The notes beneath the pieces are model-generated. The model did no database searches, was not told the origin of the DNA, and saw nothing but the letters and a program-made list of their open reading frames with translations. Below, in pieces: positions 56,039 to 64,000 of a stretch of 64,000 nt of DNA (positions within the stretch are counted from its first letter, which is position 1; every line of letters begins with the position of its first letter). The translations under genes and the position numbers were made by a program. The stretch is from positions 1-64,000 of the forward strand of contig NZ_NPEV01000007.1 in assembly GCF_003258835.1 (NCBI RefSeq), written 5' to 3'. Origin of the DNA: Rhodobium orientis (GTDB lineage: Bacteria > Pseudomonadota > Alphaproteobacteria > Rhizobiales > Rhodobiaceae).

Positions 56039-56761
56039 ATGACCGAATTTCTCGACGTTTATAACATCTTCTTCCTGATCCTCGCGGTGGCCATTTTCCT
56101 GCGCCTGCGCAGCGTGCTCGGCCGGCGCACCGGCCATGAGCGGCCGCCCTTCGACCCCTATTCGTCGAGAGGCGAGCAGGAAAAGCCGTCCCGCTCCGGC
56201 GGCGACAACGTGGTCACATTGCCGCGCCACCGGGACGAGGCGCCGGCCACCGGCATCGAGACCGACGAGCGCATCGAGAATGTCGACCGCATGGCCCCGG
56301 AGGGCTCGGCCCTCAACAACGCCCTGCGCACGATCGTCTCGGCCGACCGGTCGTTCGATGCCAAGCACTTCCTCACCGGTGCCCGCAGCGCCTACGAGAT
56401 GATCGTCACGGCCTTTGCCGACGGCGACCGGCGTTCGCTGCAGAACCTTCTCGCCAACGACGTCTATGACAGCTTCGTCGGCGCCATCGCCGACCGGGAG
56501 TCCCGTGGCGAGACCATCGAATCCACCTTCATCGGCATCGACAAGGCGGAAATCGTGGAAGCCGGCCTGCAGGGCGCGACGGCGCAGATCACCGTGCGCT
56601 TCAAGAGCCAGCTCATCTCCGTCACCAAGGACAGCGAAGGCCGCATCGTCGAGGGCGATCCCAACGCCGTCAACGAGGTGACCGATATCTGGACCTTCGC
56701 CCGCGATACCGAATCGCCCGATCCGAACTGGAAGCTGGTGGCGACCGAAAGCGGCGACTGA
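56039..56761 (+). CDS. Tim44-like domain protein with N-terminal membrane anchor
   Basis: A 240-residue protein. One membrane segment lies at the N-terminus (FLDVYNIFFLILAVAIFLRL). A hydrophilic linker of about 60 residues follows, then a Tim44-like domain (FLTGARSAYEMIVTAFADGDRRSLQNLLANDVYDSF and GEWTF-like VTDIWTFARDTESPDPNWKLVATES). Bacterial members (TimA in Caulobacter) sit in the inner membrane. An import-related or lipid-binding role is inferred by analogy with mitochondria. The ATG at 56039 overlaps a possible GTG at 56036. Confidence 0.9.
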   Translation: MTEFLDVYNIFFLILAVAIFLRLRSVLGRRTGHERPPFDPYSSRGEQEKPSRSGGDNVVTLPRHRDEAPATGIETDERIENVDRMAPEGSALNNALRTIVSADRSFDAKHFLTGARSAYEMIVTAFADGDRRSLQNLLANDVYDSFVGAIADRESRGETIESTFIGIDKAEIVEAGLQGATAQITVRFKSQLISVTKDSEGRIVEGDPNAVNEVTDIWTFARDTESPDPNWKLVATESGD

Positions 56762-56782
56762 GCCGTTCCGGGGCCGGGTCCG

Positions 56783-58003
56783 ATGCGCCGATGCGGGCCG
56801 CGAACGCGCCGCGTTTCCCACGCGGCGCTTCTCGTTTTTATGACCGTCGGCCTTTCCCTTCAGGCAACGGCGCAAAACCGCGAGAAGGATCCCGTGTCTG
56901 CGATCGTCGCCGCCCCCTCCGATCTCGGTTTCGACGACCTGCCGGGATGGGCTGAGGACGATCACCTGGCGGCGCTGGAAACCTTCCGGCTGAGTTGCGG
57001 GCCGAATGCCAACCCGCCGGAGACGGGCAGCCTCAAGATCGATGCCGCCGCGATCCGCGCCCTCTGCGTGAAGGCGCAAGGCCTTGAGATCGAAGATGCC
57101 ATCGCGGCAAAGCGCTTTTTCGAGACCCATTTCGTGCCGGTCCGGATCGCCGATCCGGGAGCGGCCTTTTTCACCGGCTATTTCGAGCCGGAAGTCCCCG
57201 GCTCGCGGGAAAGAACCGAGCGTTTTTCCACGCCGCTCCTGAAGCGGCCCGACGACCTCGTCAAGCTGACCCCCGAGATCCACCCCGAAACCCTCGATCC
57301 CGCGCTCGAATGGGCGCGCCGGACGAAGAACGGCCTCGTCGAACACCCCGACCGGGCCGCGATCATGGACGGCGCCCTGGACGGCAGGGGTCTAGAACTG
57401 GTCTGGGTGGAGGATCCGGTCGATGCCTTCTTCGTCCATGTCCAGGGCTCGGCCCGGATCCGCCTTTCGGATGGCAGCGCGATGCGCGTCGGCTTTGCCG
57501 GCAAGACCGGCCATCCCTACTCCTCGGTCGCGCGGATGCTGGTCGAGGCCGGCGAGTTCGCCCCGGAGGACCTCACCGCCGACGTCCTGAAGGCCTGGCT
57601 GAAGGCGCATCCGGAGCGGGCCAGGCGCCTCATCGCGAAAAACCGCTCCTTCATCTTCTTTCGCGAATTGACCGGCCTCGATCCGGACCTCGGCCCCGTC
57701 GGTGCCGCCGGCGTGCAACTGACGGCCGGGCGCAGCATCGCCGTCGACAGGCGCTTCCACACGCTCGGAACGCCCGTCTATGTGGCCGTCGACCTCCCGC
57801 AGGAGTCCGGCGAGCAGCCGATGCCCTACCGGCGCCTGATGGTCGCTGAGGATACCGGATCGGCGATCGTCGGTGCGGCGAGGGGCGATCTCTTCATCGG
57901 ATCGGGCGAGGCCGCCGGCCTCTTTGCCGGCCGCATCCGCCACCGCGGCGATTTCTTTGTCCTCGTCCCCCGCACCGGAGCCGTATCCGATGGCCAGCGG
58001 TAG
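56783..58003 (+). CDS. mltA: Membrane-bound lytic murein transglycosylase A
   Basis: A 406-residue murein hydrolase. A signal peptide is likely (VSHAALLVFMTVGLSLQATAQ), without a clear lipobox. The MltA domain has FFTGYFEPEVPGSRERTERFSTPLLKRP and HVQGSARIRLSDGSAMRVGFAGKTGHPY. The C-terminal 3D domain has DRRFHTLGTPVYVAVDLP and AEDTGSAIVGAARGDLFIGSGEAAG with its three Asp residues. It cleaves peptidoglycan to 1,6-anhydro products. It overlaps the next gene (smr) by 14 bases. Confidence 0.93.
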   Translation: MRRCGPRTRRVSHAALLVFMTVGLSLQATAQNREKDPVSAIVAAPSDLGFDDLPGWAEDDHLAALETFRLSCGPNANPPETGSLKIDAAAIRALCVKAQGLEIEDAIAAKRFFETHFVPVRIADPGAAFFTGYFEPEVPGSRERTERFSTPLLKRPDDLVKLTPEIHPETLDPALEWARRTKNGLVEHPDRAAIMDGALDGRGLELVWVEDPVDAFFVHVQGSARIRLSDGSAMRVGFAGKTGHPYSSVARMLVEAGEFAPEDLTADVLKAWLKAHPERARRLIAKNRSFIFFRELTGLDPDLGPVGAAGVQLTAGRSIAVDRRFHTLGTPVYVAVDLPQESGEQPMPYRRLMVAEDTGSAIVGAARGDLFIGSGEAAGLFAGRIRHRGDFFVLVPRTGAVSDGQR

Positions 58004-58628
58004 GCGCCGGCGCGGCCAACTCTCCGAGGAGGACCGCGCCCTCTGGGATGCGGTGAAAAAGACCGTCAAGCCGCTTCGCGACGAGCGCGTTGTTGAGCGC
58101 ACGGCAAGAGCCCTGGAAGACGAGGTCTCGGCTCCGAAAGCCCCCGCGGACGGCGCCGCAAAGCGCACCGCCAAGACGGCGGCCGCCCTGAAGCCCGGCC
58201 GCAATCCGCCGCCGAAAAAAGCTGCGCCTCCGGAAAAGACCTACCATCCGCCCGCCCCGCCGACCCTCGACCGTCGCACCAGGCAGCGCATCGCCCGCGG
58301 CAACATCCCCATAGACGGCCGCCTCGACCTCCACGGCATGACCCAGCGGGAGGCGCACACGCGCCTGCGCGCCTTCCTCTCTGCCGCCCAGATGGAGGGC
58401 CGGCGCCATGTGCTGGTCATCACCGGCAAGGGCGGCAATGGCGGCGCCTGGGCTGCCGCCGACCGCTACGGTCACGATTTTTCCGAGCGCGGCGTGTTGC
58501 GCCGGGTCGTGCCCCACTGGCTGTCGATGCCGGAGTTCCGGCACTATGTTTCGAGTTTCGAGGAGGCGCACATCGCCCATGGCGGCGCCGGCGCCTTCTA
58601 TGTCCGCATCAAGAAGCGCAGGCCATAG
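57990..58628 (+). CDS. Smr domain protein
   Basis: A 212-residue protein. The first 110 residues are basic and Lys/Arg/Ala/Pro-rich (KRTAKTAAALKPGRNPPPKK), likely disordered. The C-terminal Smr (MutS2-like nuclease) domain has RLDLHGMTQREAHTRLRAFL with the LDLHG motif, VLVITGKGGNGG with TGxG, and GVLRRVVPHWL. The family includes RNA or DNA endonucleases, and the bacterial role is not settled. ATG 57990 gives an N-terminus within the mltA 3' end. It follows mltA in many Rhizobiales. Confidence 0.9.
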   Translation: MASGRRRRGQLSEEDRALWDAVKKTVKPLRDERVVERTARALEDEVSAPKAPADGAAKRTAKTAAALKPGRNPPPKKAAPPEKTYHPPAPPTLDRRTRQRIARGNIPIDGRLDLHGMTQREAHTRLRAFLSAAQMEGRRHVLVITGKGGNGGAWAAADRYGHDFSERGVLRRVVPHWLSMPEFRHYVSSFEEAHIAHGGAGAFYVRIKKRRP

Positions 58629-58738
58629 ACTTCCGCGCCTGCGGCCCCGCGCTTCCTGTACAAGGCCTTTTGCCGCTCATAGGCTTGCACCGGAGCGACA
58701 CCTACGGCAGAGCCCAAAAAGAAGCCACTGAAGAGACC

Positions 58739-59110
58739 ATGACCCCATTCGGCGCAAAAATCCGCCAGTTGCGGCGCGAACGCGGCATCACCCTGAAGGA
58801 GATGGCGGCGGCCCTCGACGTCACCAGCGCCTATCTCTCGGCCCTGGAGCACGGCAAGCGCGGCCGCCCGACCTGGTTCATGGTCCAGAGGATCATCGCC
58901 TTCTTCAACGTCATCTGGGACGAGGCGGAGGAATTGCAGCGGCTTGCGGAAATCTCAGATCCGCGCGTCGTTGTCGACACGGCCGGGCTCGACCCCAAGG
59001 CGACGGAACTCGCCAACTTGCTGGCCGACAAGATCGCCGGCCTCTCGGAAGCCTCGCTCACCCAGTTGTTGCACGACCTGCGCAGCGCCGCGGCCCACGA
59101 CGGGGCATAA
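58739..59110 (+). CDS. XRE family helix-turn-helix regulator
   Basis: A 123-residue protein. The helix-turn-helix is at the N-terminus: MTPFGAKIRQLRRERGITLKEMAAALDVTSAYLSALEHGKRGRP. A helical C-terminus (TELANLLADKIAGLSEASLTQLLHDL) probably dimerises. Targets are unknown. It is the last plus-strand gene before the trpS/murJ cluster. ATG 58739 is preferred over 58670, since the latter gives a non-conserved extension. No operator was identified. Confidence 0.9.
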   Translation: MTPFGAKIRQLRRERGITLKEMAAALDVTSAYLSALEHGKRGRPTWFMVQRIIAFFNVIWDEAEELQRLAEISDPRVVVDTAGLDPKATELANLLADKIAGLSEASLTQLLHDLRSAAAHDGA

Positions 59111-59119
59111 ATTTTTGTC

Positions 59120-59196
59120 TCACGGCAGGCTCGCTTCGCTCGCACCTCCGACGGGGCCTCGCAACAGCTCGGGCGGCCAGTCGGCCTTGCGAAACC
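59120..59196 (-). repeat. Hairpin-rich intergenic repeat, family E, copy 6 (inverted)
   Basis: Read on the minus strand it has TTTCGCAAGGCCGACTGGCC, CCCGAGCTGTTGCGAGG and CCGTCGGAGG, as in copy 3 (25579). Confidence 0.55.
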
Positions 59197-59230
59197 TCAC
59201 CGCTTCGATTGGCCTTGCATCACACTCAGG

Positions 59231-59333
59231 CGTCATCGCGAGGAGCCGTAGGCCGACGCGGCGATCCAGGTGGCATCTCAGCACGCTCAGAGCTTCGATT
59301 GCCCTGGATCGCTTCGCTACGCTCGTGATGACG
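59231..59333 (+). repeat. REP-like repeat family A with inverted family B unit
   Basis: A 39-bp family A unit (59231-59269) matches 232-272, and an inverted 30-bp family B unit lies at 59304-59333. Compare 38331-38416, where both orientations are switched. Confidence 0.6.
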
Positions 59334-59370
59334 GCAGAGGATCAGGCGGGCCGAGCCCGCAAGCGCCGCC

Positions 59371-59817
59371 TCAACTCCGCTTCAGCCGCTGCACCATGTT
59401 TTCCAGTTCATTGAGGAACCGTGAGCGGTCCTTCGGCGAGAAAGCCGGCCCGCCGCCGCGGATGGCGCCGCTATCGCGCAGTTCGGCGTTGAGGTCGCGC
59501 ATGGCGAGCGCCATGCCGATATTGTCGTCGGTGAACGGCTTGCCGGTGCCGGAAAGGGCGGCCGCGCCCTTCTTCAGCACCCGCGAGGCGAGCGGGATGT
59601 CGGCGGTAATCACGATGTCGCCGGCAGCAACGTTGTCCACGATCCAGTCGTCGGCCGCATCCGGCCCCTCGGAGACGATGACGCGCTTTATCAGCGGGTG
59701 GTCGTCGAGCCGCATCCAGCTATTGGCGACCATATGGACGGTAAGGTCGTGGCGGTCGGCGACGCGCAGCACCTCGTCCTTGACCGGGCAGGCATCCGCG
59801 TCGACGAAGATCTCCAA
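59371..59817 (-). CDS. YaiI/YqxD family protein (DUF188, UPF0178)
   Basis: A 148-residue protein starting MEIFVDADACPVKDEVLRVADRH, the signature of DUF188 with its VDADxCPVK motif. SEGPDAADDWIVDNVAAGDIVITADIPLASRVL has the conserved DWI and TADIPLA, and the C-terminal FLNELENMVQRLK is also family-like. The fold is PIN-like and may be a nuclease. No role is proven. The start is TTG at 59817, two bases after the trpS stop, so it is probably co-transcribed. Confidence 0.9.
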   Translation of the reverse strand: MEIFVDADACPVKDEVLRVADRHDLTVHMVANSWMRLDDHPLIKRVIVSEGPDAADDWIVDNVAAGDIVITADIPLASRVLKKGAAALSGTGKPFTDDNIGMALAMRDLNAELRDSGAIRGGGPAFSPKDRSRFLNELENMVQRLKRS

Positions 59818-59819
59818 CG

Positions 59820-60878
59820 CTACTTCTTCCGTCCGGAGACGAAGCCGACGATGGCGCCGACCTCGGCCATGACCTTTTCCGCGATCACCGCCGCCTTTTC
59901 CGCGCCGTCGGAGAGGATCGCATCGACGGTGCCGGGATCGGCGGTGAGCCGGCGCATTTCGTCGGCGATCGGGGCGATTTTCTCCACCGTCAGCTCGGCA
60001 AGCGCCGGCTTGAAGACGGAAAAGGCCGAGCCGCCATATTCCTTCAGCACATCGTCCCGCGACCGGTCAGACATGGCCGCAAAAAGGCCGACGAGGTTTT
60101 CCGCCTCGGCCCGGCCGGCAAGGCCCTCGGCCTCGCTCGGCAGCGGCTCCGGATCGGTCTTTGCCTTGCGGATCTTCTTGGCGATGGTGTCGGCGTCATC
60201 GGTCAGCACGATACGGCTGTAGTCGGAGGGGTCCGACTTCGACATCTTCTTGGAGCCGTCGCGAAGGCTCATGACCCGTGTCGCGGGGCCCGTGATCAGC
60301 GGCTCCGGCAGCGGGAAATAGGCATCCTCGAAGCCGTTCCTGGCGATCGAGCCGGCGAAGTCGTTGTTGAACTTCTGGGCGATGTCGCGGGTCAGCTCCA
60401 GGTGCTGCTTCTGGTCGTCGCCGACCGGCACATGAGTGGCACGATAGAGCAGAATGTCCGCGGCCATCAGTGTCGGATAGGCGAACAGGCCGACGGAGGC
60501 GTTCTCCTTGTCCTTGCCGGCCTTTTCCTTGAACTGGGTCATCCGGTTGAGCCAGCCCATGCGGGCAACGCAGTTGAACAGCCAGGCGAGCTCGGCGTGC
60601 TGCGGCACCTGGCTCTGGTTGAAGATGATCTGCGTCTTCGGGTCGATGCCGGCGGCCAGATAGGCGGCCGCGACCTCGCGGGTGTTGGCGGCAAGCCCCT
60701 CCGGCCCGCCCCAGACGGACGGCGGCTGGGTGATGGCGTGCAGGTCGACGACGCAGTAGAGGCAGGGATAGTCGTGCTGCAGTTCCGCAAAGCGCTTGAT
60801 GGCGCCGAGATAGTTGCCGAGGTGCAGGTTGCCCGTCGGCTGGACGCCGGAAAAGACGCGCTGTTCGAAAGCCGCCAT
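59820..60878 (-). CDS. trpS: Tryptophanyl-tRNA synthetase
   Basis: A 352-residue class I synthetase. The N-terminus has [22 protein letters not shown] (HIGH-type motif near residue 20), then CVVDLHAIT. The KMSKS-type motif is [20 protein letters not shown]. These are typical of bacterial TrpS. The order murJ-trpS on the minus strand, with a YaiI gene after it, is consistent with a core Rhizobiales block. The ATG at 60878 lies about 65 bases after murJ. Confidence 0.97.
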   Translation of the reverse strand: MAAFEQRVFSGVQPTGNLHLGNYLGAIKRFAELQHDYPCLYCVVDLHAITQPPSVWGGPEGLAANTREVAAAYLAAGIDPKTQIIFNQSQVPQHAELAWLFNCVARMGWLNRMTQFKEKAGKDKENASVGLFAYPTLMAADILLYRATHVPVGDDQKQHLELTRDIAQKFNNDFAGSIARNGFEDAYFPLPEPLITGPATRVMSLRDGSKKMSKSDPSDYSRIVLTDDADTIAKKIRKAKTDPEPLPSEAEGLAGRAEAENLVGLFAAMSDRSRDDVLKEYGGSAFSVFKPALAELTVEKIAPIADEMRRLTADPGTVDAILSDGAEKAAVIAEKVMAEVGAIVGFVSGRKK

Positions 60879-60945
60879 GGCTTCAAGTCCTTATGTTCTC
60901 AAAGGTTGCCGGGGTTATCGCCAAGCGGGCCGGCGAGATCAACCC

Positions 60946-62520
60946 TCAATCCTCTGCCGGCACCTTCCGCCGCTTCAGCATGGCGTAGTAGCGCCTGGCG
61001 TCGACCGCGCTGGTGGCGGTGGCGAGCACGAAGAAGGCTGCCGCGCCGATGACGACGACGAGGCCGAGGGTTGCGGCCCTGACGGCCAGCGATGCATCGG
61101 TGAGCCAGGGGGAAAGCAGCTCGGCCGCACCGTAGACGACCGCGCCCATGGCGACGCTGCAAAGCAGCGTCAGCGGCAGGCGCCGGACGAGCAGGTGATC
61201 CGCCTTGTAGTGGCCGCGCCGCCAGAGCGTCACCCCCAGGAGCAGGGCATTGACCCAGCCGGCGAGCGAGGTGGCGATGGCGATGCCGATATGGGCAAGG
61301 AACGGGAACAGGATCAGCGATCCGGCGACGTTGACGACCATTCCGGCGCCGGCGAACCACATCGGCGTTGCCGTGTCCTCGCGGGCAAAGAAGCCCGGCG
61401 ACAAGACCTTGATGAGGACGAAGGCCGGCAGGCCGGCACCGAAGGCGGCAAGCGCTGGTGCCGTTGCCGCGGTATCGGAGGCAAGGAACGCGCCGCGCTG
61501 AAACAGCACCTGGACGATCGGCCCGGCGATGACGATGAGGGCGACGGCCGCCGGCAGGGTCAGCACGAGGGCGAATTCCAGCGCCCGGTTCTGGGTGTGG
61601 AAGACGTTGGAATGATCGCCGGAGCGAAGCTGGCGGGCAAGGTCCGGCAGGAGCACGACGCCGATGGCGACCCCGACGACGCCGAGCGGCAACTGGTAGA
61701 CCCGGTCCGCATAATAAAGATAGGAGACCGCGCTCGCCGAAAACGAGGCGATGATCGTGCCGACCATGATGTTGAGCTGGGTGATGCCGCCGGCAATGAC
61801 GCCCGGAACGCCGAGCTTGACCAGCCGCCTGACGCCGGGGGTCACGCGGGGCCGGCGCAGGGTGAGGCGCATGCCGGTGGGCTTCAAGGCGAGCACCAGG
61901 GCAACGAGCTGAACGACGCCGGCGATGGCGACGGCAATCGACAGCAAGGTGCCGGACAAAAAACTCTGGCCGGTGTCGAGGAAGCCGATCACGATCAGAG
62001 TCGCGATGAACACCACATTGAGCAGCACCGGCGCGAAGGCGGCAGCGGCGAAGCGGCCGAGGCTGTTGAGAATGCCGGAGAGAAACGCCACCAGCGACAC
62101 GAACATCAGATAGGGAAAGCAGATCCGCGAAAAGGTGACGGTGGTCGCGAATTTGTCGGCGTCGTCGGCAAAGCCCGGCGCCAGCACGAAGACCAGAGCC
62201 GGCATGGCGATTTCGGCGACGATGCTGACGAGGATCAGGGTCGTCAGGAACGCGGCAAGGATTTCTTCCGCGAACTTTCGCGCGCCCTCCTCGCCCTTTT
62301 CCTCCAGCGCCCGGGCGAACAGCGGCACGAAGGCGGAGTTGAAGGCGCCCTCGGCGAACAGCCGGCGGAACAGGTTCGGCAGCTTGAAGGCGACGAAGAA
62401 GGCATCGGCGATCGGCCCGGCGCCGAGAGAGGCGGCGATCGCCACGTCGCGGATGAAGCCGAGCAGGCGGCTCACCATGGTGGCGCCGCCGACGGTCGCG
62501 AAATTGCGCAAGAGATTCAA
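60946..62520 (-). CDS. murJ: Lipid II flippase MurJ (MviN)
   Basis: A 524-residue multidrug/oligosaccharidyl-lipid/polysaccharide (MOP) family transporter with many hydrophobic helices. The N-terminus MNLLRNFATVGGATMVSRLLGFIRDVAIAASLGAG and FKLPNLFRRLFAEGAFNSAFVPLF are diagnostic of MurJ. It flips lipid II across the inner membrane for peptidoglycan synthesis. The start is a TTG at 62520, with GGAGG seven bases upstream, which makes the unusual start convincing. It is downstream of glnD, as in many Rhizobiales. Confidence 0.95.
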   Translation of the reverse strand: MNLLRNFATVGGATMVSRLLGFIRDVAIAASLGAGPIADAFFVAFKLPNLFRRLFAEGAFNSAFVPLFARALEEKGEEGARKFAEEILAAFLTTLILVSIVAEIAMPALVFVLAPGFADDADKFATTVTFSRICFPYLMFVSLVAFLSGILNSLGRFAAAAFAPVLLNVVFIATLIVIGFLDTGQSFLSGTLLSIAVAIAGVVQLVALVLALKPTGMRLTLRRPRVTPGVRRLVKLGVPGVIAGGITQLNIMVGTIIASFSASAVSYLYYADRVYQLPLGVVGVAIGVVLLPDLARQLRSGDHSNVFHTQNRALEFALVLTLPAAVALIVIAGPIVQVLFQRGAFLASDTAATAPALAAFGAGLPAFVLIKVLSPGFFAREDTATPMWFAGAGMVVNVAGSLILFPFLAHIGIAIATSLAGWVNALLLGVTLWRRGHYKADHLLVRRLPLTLLCSVAMGAVVYGAAELLSPWLTDASLAVRAATLGLVVVIGAAAFFVLATATSAVDARRYYAMLKRRKVPAED

Positions 62521-62641
62521 GGACGGCCCTCCGGGCGCCGGCAGCCTGCAGGTGGCGTCGTCGCGGCGCGAAAATCCGGCGAGTTATACTGCGGGCGGAG
62601 CAGGCGCGAAAGGGCTACGGCTCGGGCCCACAGCCCAAAAA

Positions 62642-64000
62642 TCACGCCACCGCCGCGCGTTCGTCCTTGGCCTCGTCGTCTTCTCCGGTGCCCTCGAAGG
62701 CGCGGGTCAGGCGGCGGCGGATCGCCGCCTGGCGGCTGCCATTGGTGATCTTGCCGTTGGTCAGGTCGGTCACGTAGAAGACGTCGACCGCGCGCTCGCC
62801 GAAGGTGGCGATGTGGGCCGAGCCGATGTCGAGGCGAAGATCGGACATTTCGCGCGTCAGGTCATAGAGGAGGCCCGGCCGGTCGAGCCCGGAGACCTCG
62901 ATGACGGTGAAGTGGTCCGAGGAATAGTTGTTGACCAGCACCTCGGTCGCCAGCCGGAACGCCTTGACCCGGCTGGAGCGCGATTCCACCGCCGCCGCGA
63001 TCCGCTTCGGCAGTTCCTCCTCGCCCTTCAGCGTCTGCTCGATGATGGTGCGGATGCGCTCCGCCCGCCGGTCCTCGTCCTCGTCGGTATCGAAGGCGCG
63101 GCGGATGAAGATGGTGTCCAGCGCAAAGCCGTCGGAGGTGGTGAAGACCTGGGCGTCGACGATGTTGGCGCCGGCGACCGTGCAGGCCCCGGCGATCGTC
63201 GACAGGACGCGCGGATGGTCGGGCGCAAAGACGGTCACCTCGGTGACGCCCTCCGCCTCGTGGCAGGTGCTGGTGGTGGCAAGCTTGGTGCCGGCCCTGT
63301 CCGCGGCGCGGATCAGTTCCGCATGCTCGATCTTGCGGTTGAGGTCGATCCTCAGCCAGTAGGCCGGATAGTGCCGCTCGGCATAGGCCTCGATCTCCGG
63401 TTTCGTCCAGCCTTCCAGCGCATTGCCGAGCTCCGCGCGTGCCGCTGCCACCCGCTGGTCGCGGGAGATGTGCGAGAAACCGCCGGCGACGACGGACTCG
63501 GTCTCGTAGTAGAGCGTCCTGAGGAGCTGGCCCTTCCAGGCATTCCAAACCCCCGGGCCGACGGCCGTGATGTCGGCGATCGTCAGGATCAGGAGCATCT
63601 GCAGCCGCACCGGGCTCTGCACGATATTGGCGAAATCGTTGATGGTCTTGCGGTCGCCGAGGTCGCGCGACTGGGCGACCATGCTCATCAAAAGGTGATG
63701 TTCGACCAGCCAGGCGACGGTCTCGGTCTCGGCCTGCGTGAAGCCGAAGCGCGGGCCGATCCGGCGCGCGATCTTCATGCCGGCGAGCGAATGGTCCTCC
63801 GGCCGGCCCTTGGCGATGTCATGTAAGAGGACGGCGAGGTAGAGCACCTTGCGGCTCGGCAGATTGTTCATTAGCTCGGTCGCCAGGCCCAGATCGTGCG
63901 GCACCTCGCCCTTTTCGATCTCCGACAGCATGCCGATGGCGCGTAGGAGGTGCTCGTCGACCGTGTAGTGATGGTACATGTTGAACTGCATCATCGCGAC
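62642..64000 (-). CDS. glnD: GlnD uridylyltransferase/uridylyl-removing enzyme (C-terminal part, cut by right edge)
   Basis: 453 codons of a longer protein, with the N-terminal nucleotidyltransferase outside the window. It starts inside the HD domain region (FNMYHHYTVDEHLLRAIG, then HDIAKGRPEDHS). That domain removes uridylyl groups from PII. Two ACT domains follow: VTVFAPDHPRVLSTIAGAC and VIEVSGLDRPGLLYDLTREM. These sense glutamine. GlnD controls nitrogen assimilation through PII. It is followed by murJ after a 121-bp gap. Confidence 0.96.
   Translation of the reverse strand, partial: VAMMQFNMYHHYTVDEHLLRAIGMLSEIEKGEVPHDLGLATELMNNLPSRKVLYLAVLLHDIAKGRPEDHSLAGMKIARRIGPRFGFTQAETETVAWLVEHHLLMSMVAQSRDLGDRKTINDFANIVQSPVRLQMLLILTIADITAVGPGVWNAWKGQLLRTLYYETESVVAGGFSHISRDQRVAAARAELGNALEGWTKPEIEAYAERHYPAYWLRIDLNRKIEHAELIRAADRAGTKLATTSTCHEAEGVTEVTVFAPDHPRVLSTIAGACTVAGANIVDAQVFTTSDGFALDTIFIRRAFDTDEDEDRRAERIRTIIEQTLKGEEELPKRIAAAVESRSSRVKAFRLATEVLVNNYSSDHFTVIEVSGLDRPGLLYDLTREMSDLRLDIGSAHIATFGERAVDVFYVTDLTNGKITNGSRQAAIRRRLTRAFEGTGEDDEAKDERAAVA

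Noticed and set aside
60814-62748. A 644-residue plus-strand frame opposite murJ and trpS
   Set aside because: murJ and trpS are certain on the minus strand. The antisense protein is low-complexity (Gly, Asp, Glu, Gln, Arg) and has no domains.
62135-63826. A 563-residue plus-strand frame opposite glnD and murJ
   Set aside because: GlnD HD and ACT motifs on the minus strand are clear. The antisense frame lacks any family signature.

Overview
The window is chromosomal DNA of a GC-rich alphaproteobacterium, most likely of the order Hyphomicrobiales (Rhizobiales). This rests on conserved gene order: htpX-rsmB-heparinase-purH, leuS-lptE-holA, parB-parA-rsmG-mnmG-mnmE, rho-hemJ-hemE, then ppsR-maf-aroE-coaE-dnaQ, secB-fxsA-timA-mltA-smr and trpS-murJ-glnD. 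No genus is claimed.

Region 1 (1 to about 23.1 kb) is an accessory glycan-modification island. After a truncated transposase-like gene at the left edge come a two-domain glycosyltransferase and a sulfotransferase. Next is a tight plus-strand operon (4015-10826) with an RmlB-like dehydratase, a second sugar-nucleotide epimerase, an 854-residue glycosyltransferase with N-terminal FY/HY repeats, a GT2 enzyme and a double methyltransferase whose first domain is degenerate. A small uncharacterised protein, a minus-strand sulfotransferase and a TylF-type methyltransferase follow. A second overlapping operon (13952-20221) encodes a methyltransferase, a sulfotransferase-like/DegT aminotransferase fusion, a second DegT aminotransferase, a WbqC-like protein and an unknown protein. 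A convergent two-gene unit (22133/23110 to 20334) carries a paralogue of that unknown protein and a methyltransferase. Together these look like enzymes that make and attach methylated, aminated and perhaps sulfated sugars to a surface polymer or protein. The island ends next to the 3' end of tRNA-Ala(CGC) at 23735-23810, a classic island boundary.

Region 2 (23.8-38.2 kb) is core: yggT, a DUF167 gene, folD, sdhAF4-like, htpX, rsmB, a heparinase-like protein, purH, an OmpA-type lipoprotein, a Tat-exported L,D-transpeptidase, leuS, lptE and holA. Several gaps are filled by structured intergenic repeats.

Region 3 (38.6-51.4 kb) is the chromosome origin/centromere neighbourhood. parB and parA are followed by five parS-type sites (TTCACGTGAA cores) between 40707 and 46533. 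The 385-bp divergent gap between hemE and ppsR (50149-50533) is the position of the Caulobacter-type origin and holds DnaA-box-like motifs, TCCCCA motifs and two GANTC sites. Most genes on either side point away from this gap.

Region 4 (51.4-64 kb) is core again: maf, aroE, coaE and dnaQ in a near-overlapping run, then secB (with a clear intrinsic terminator), fxsA, a Tim44-domain gene, mltA, smr, a small HTH regulator, a YaiI family gene, trpS, murJ and the 3' part of glnD, which runs off the right edge.

Limits: everything was read by eye. Family names come from motifs and gene order, and no database search or structure prediction was run.
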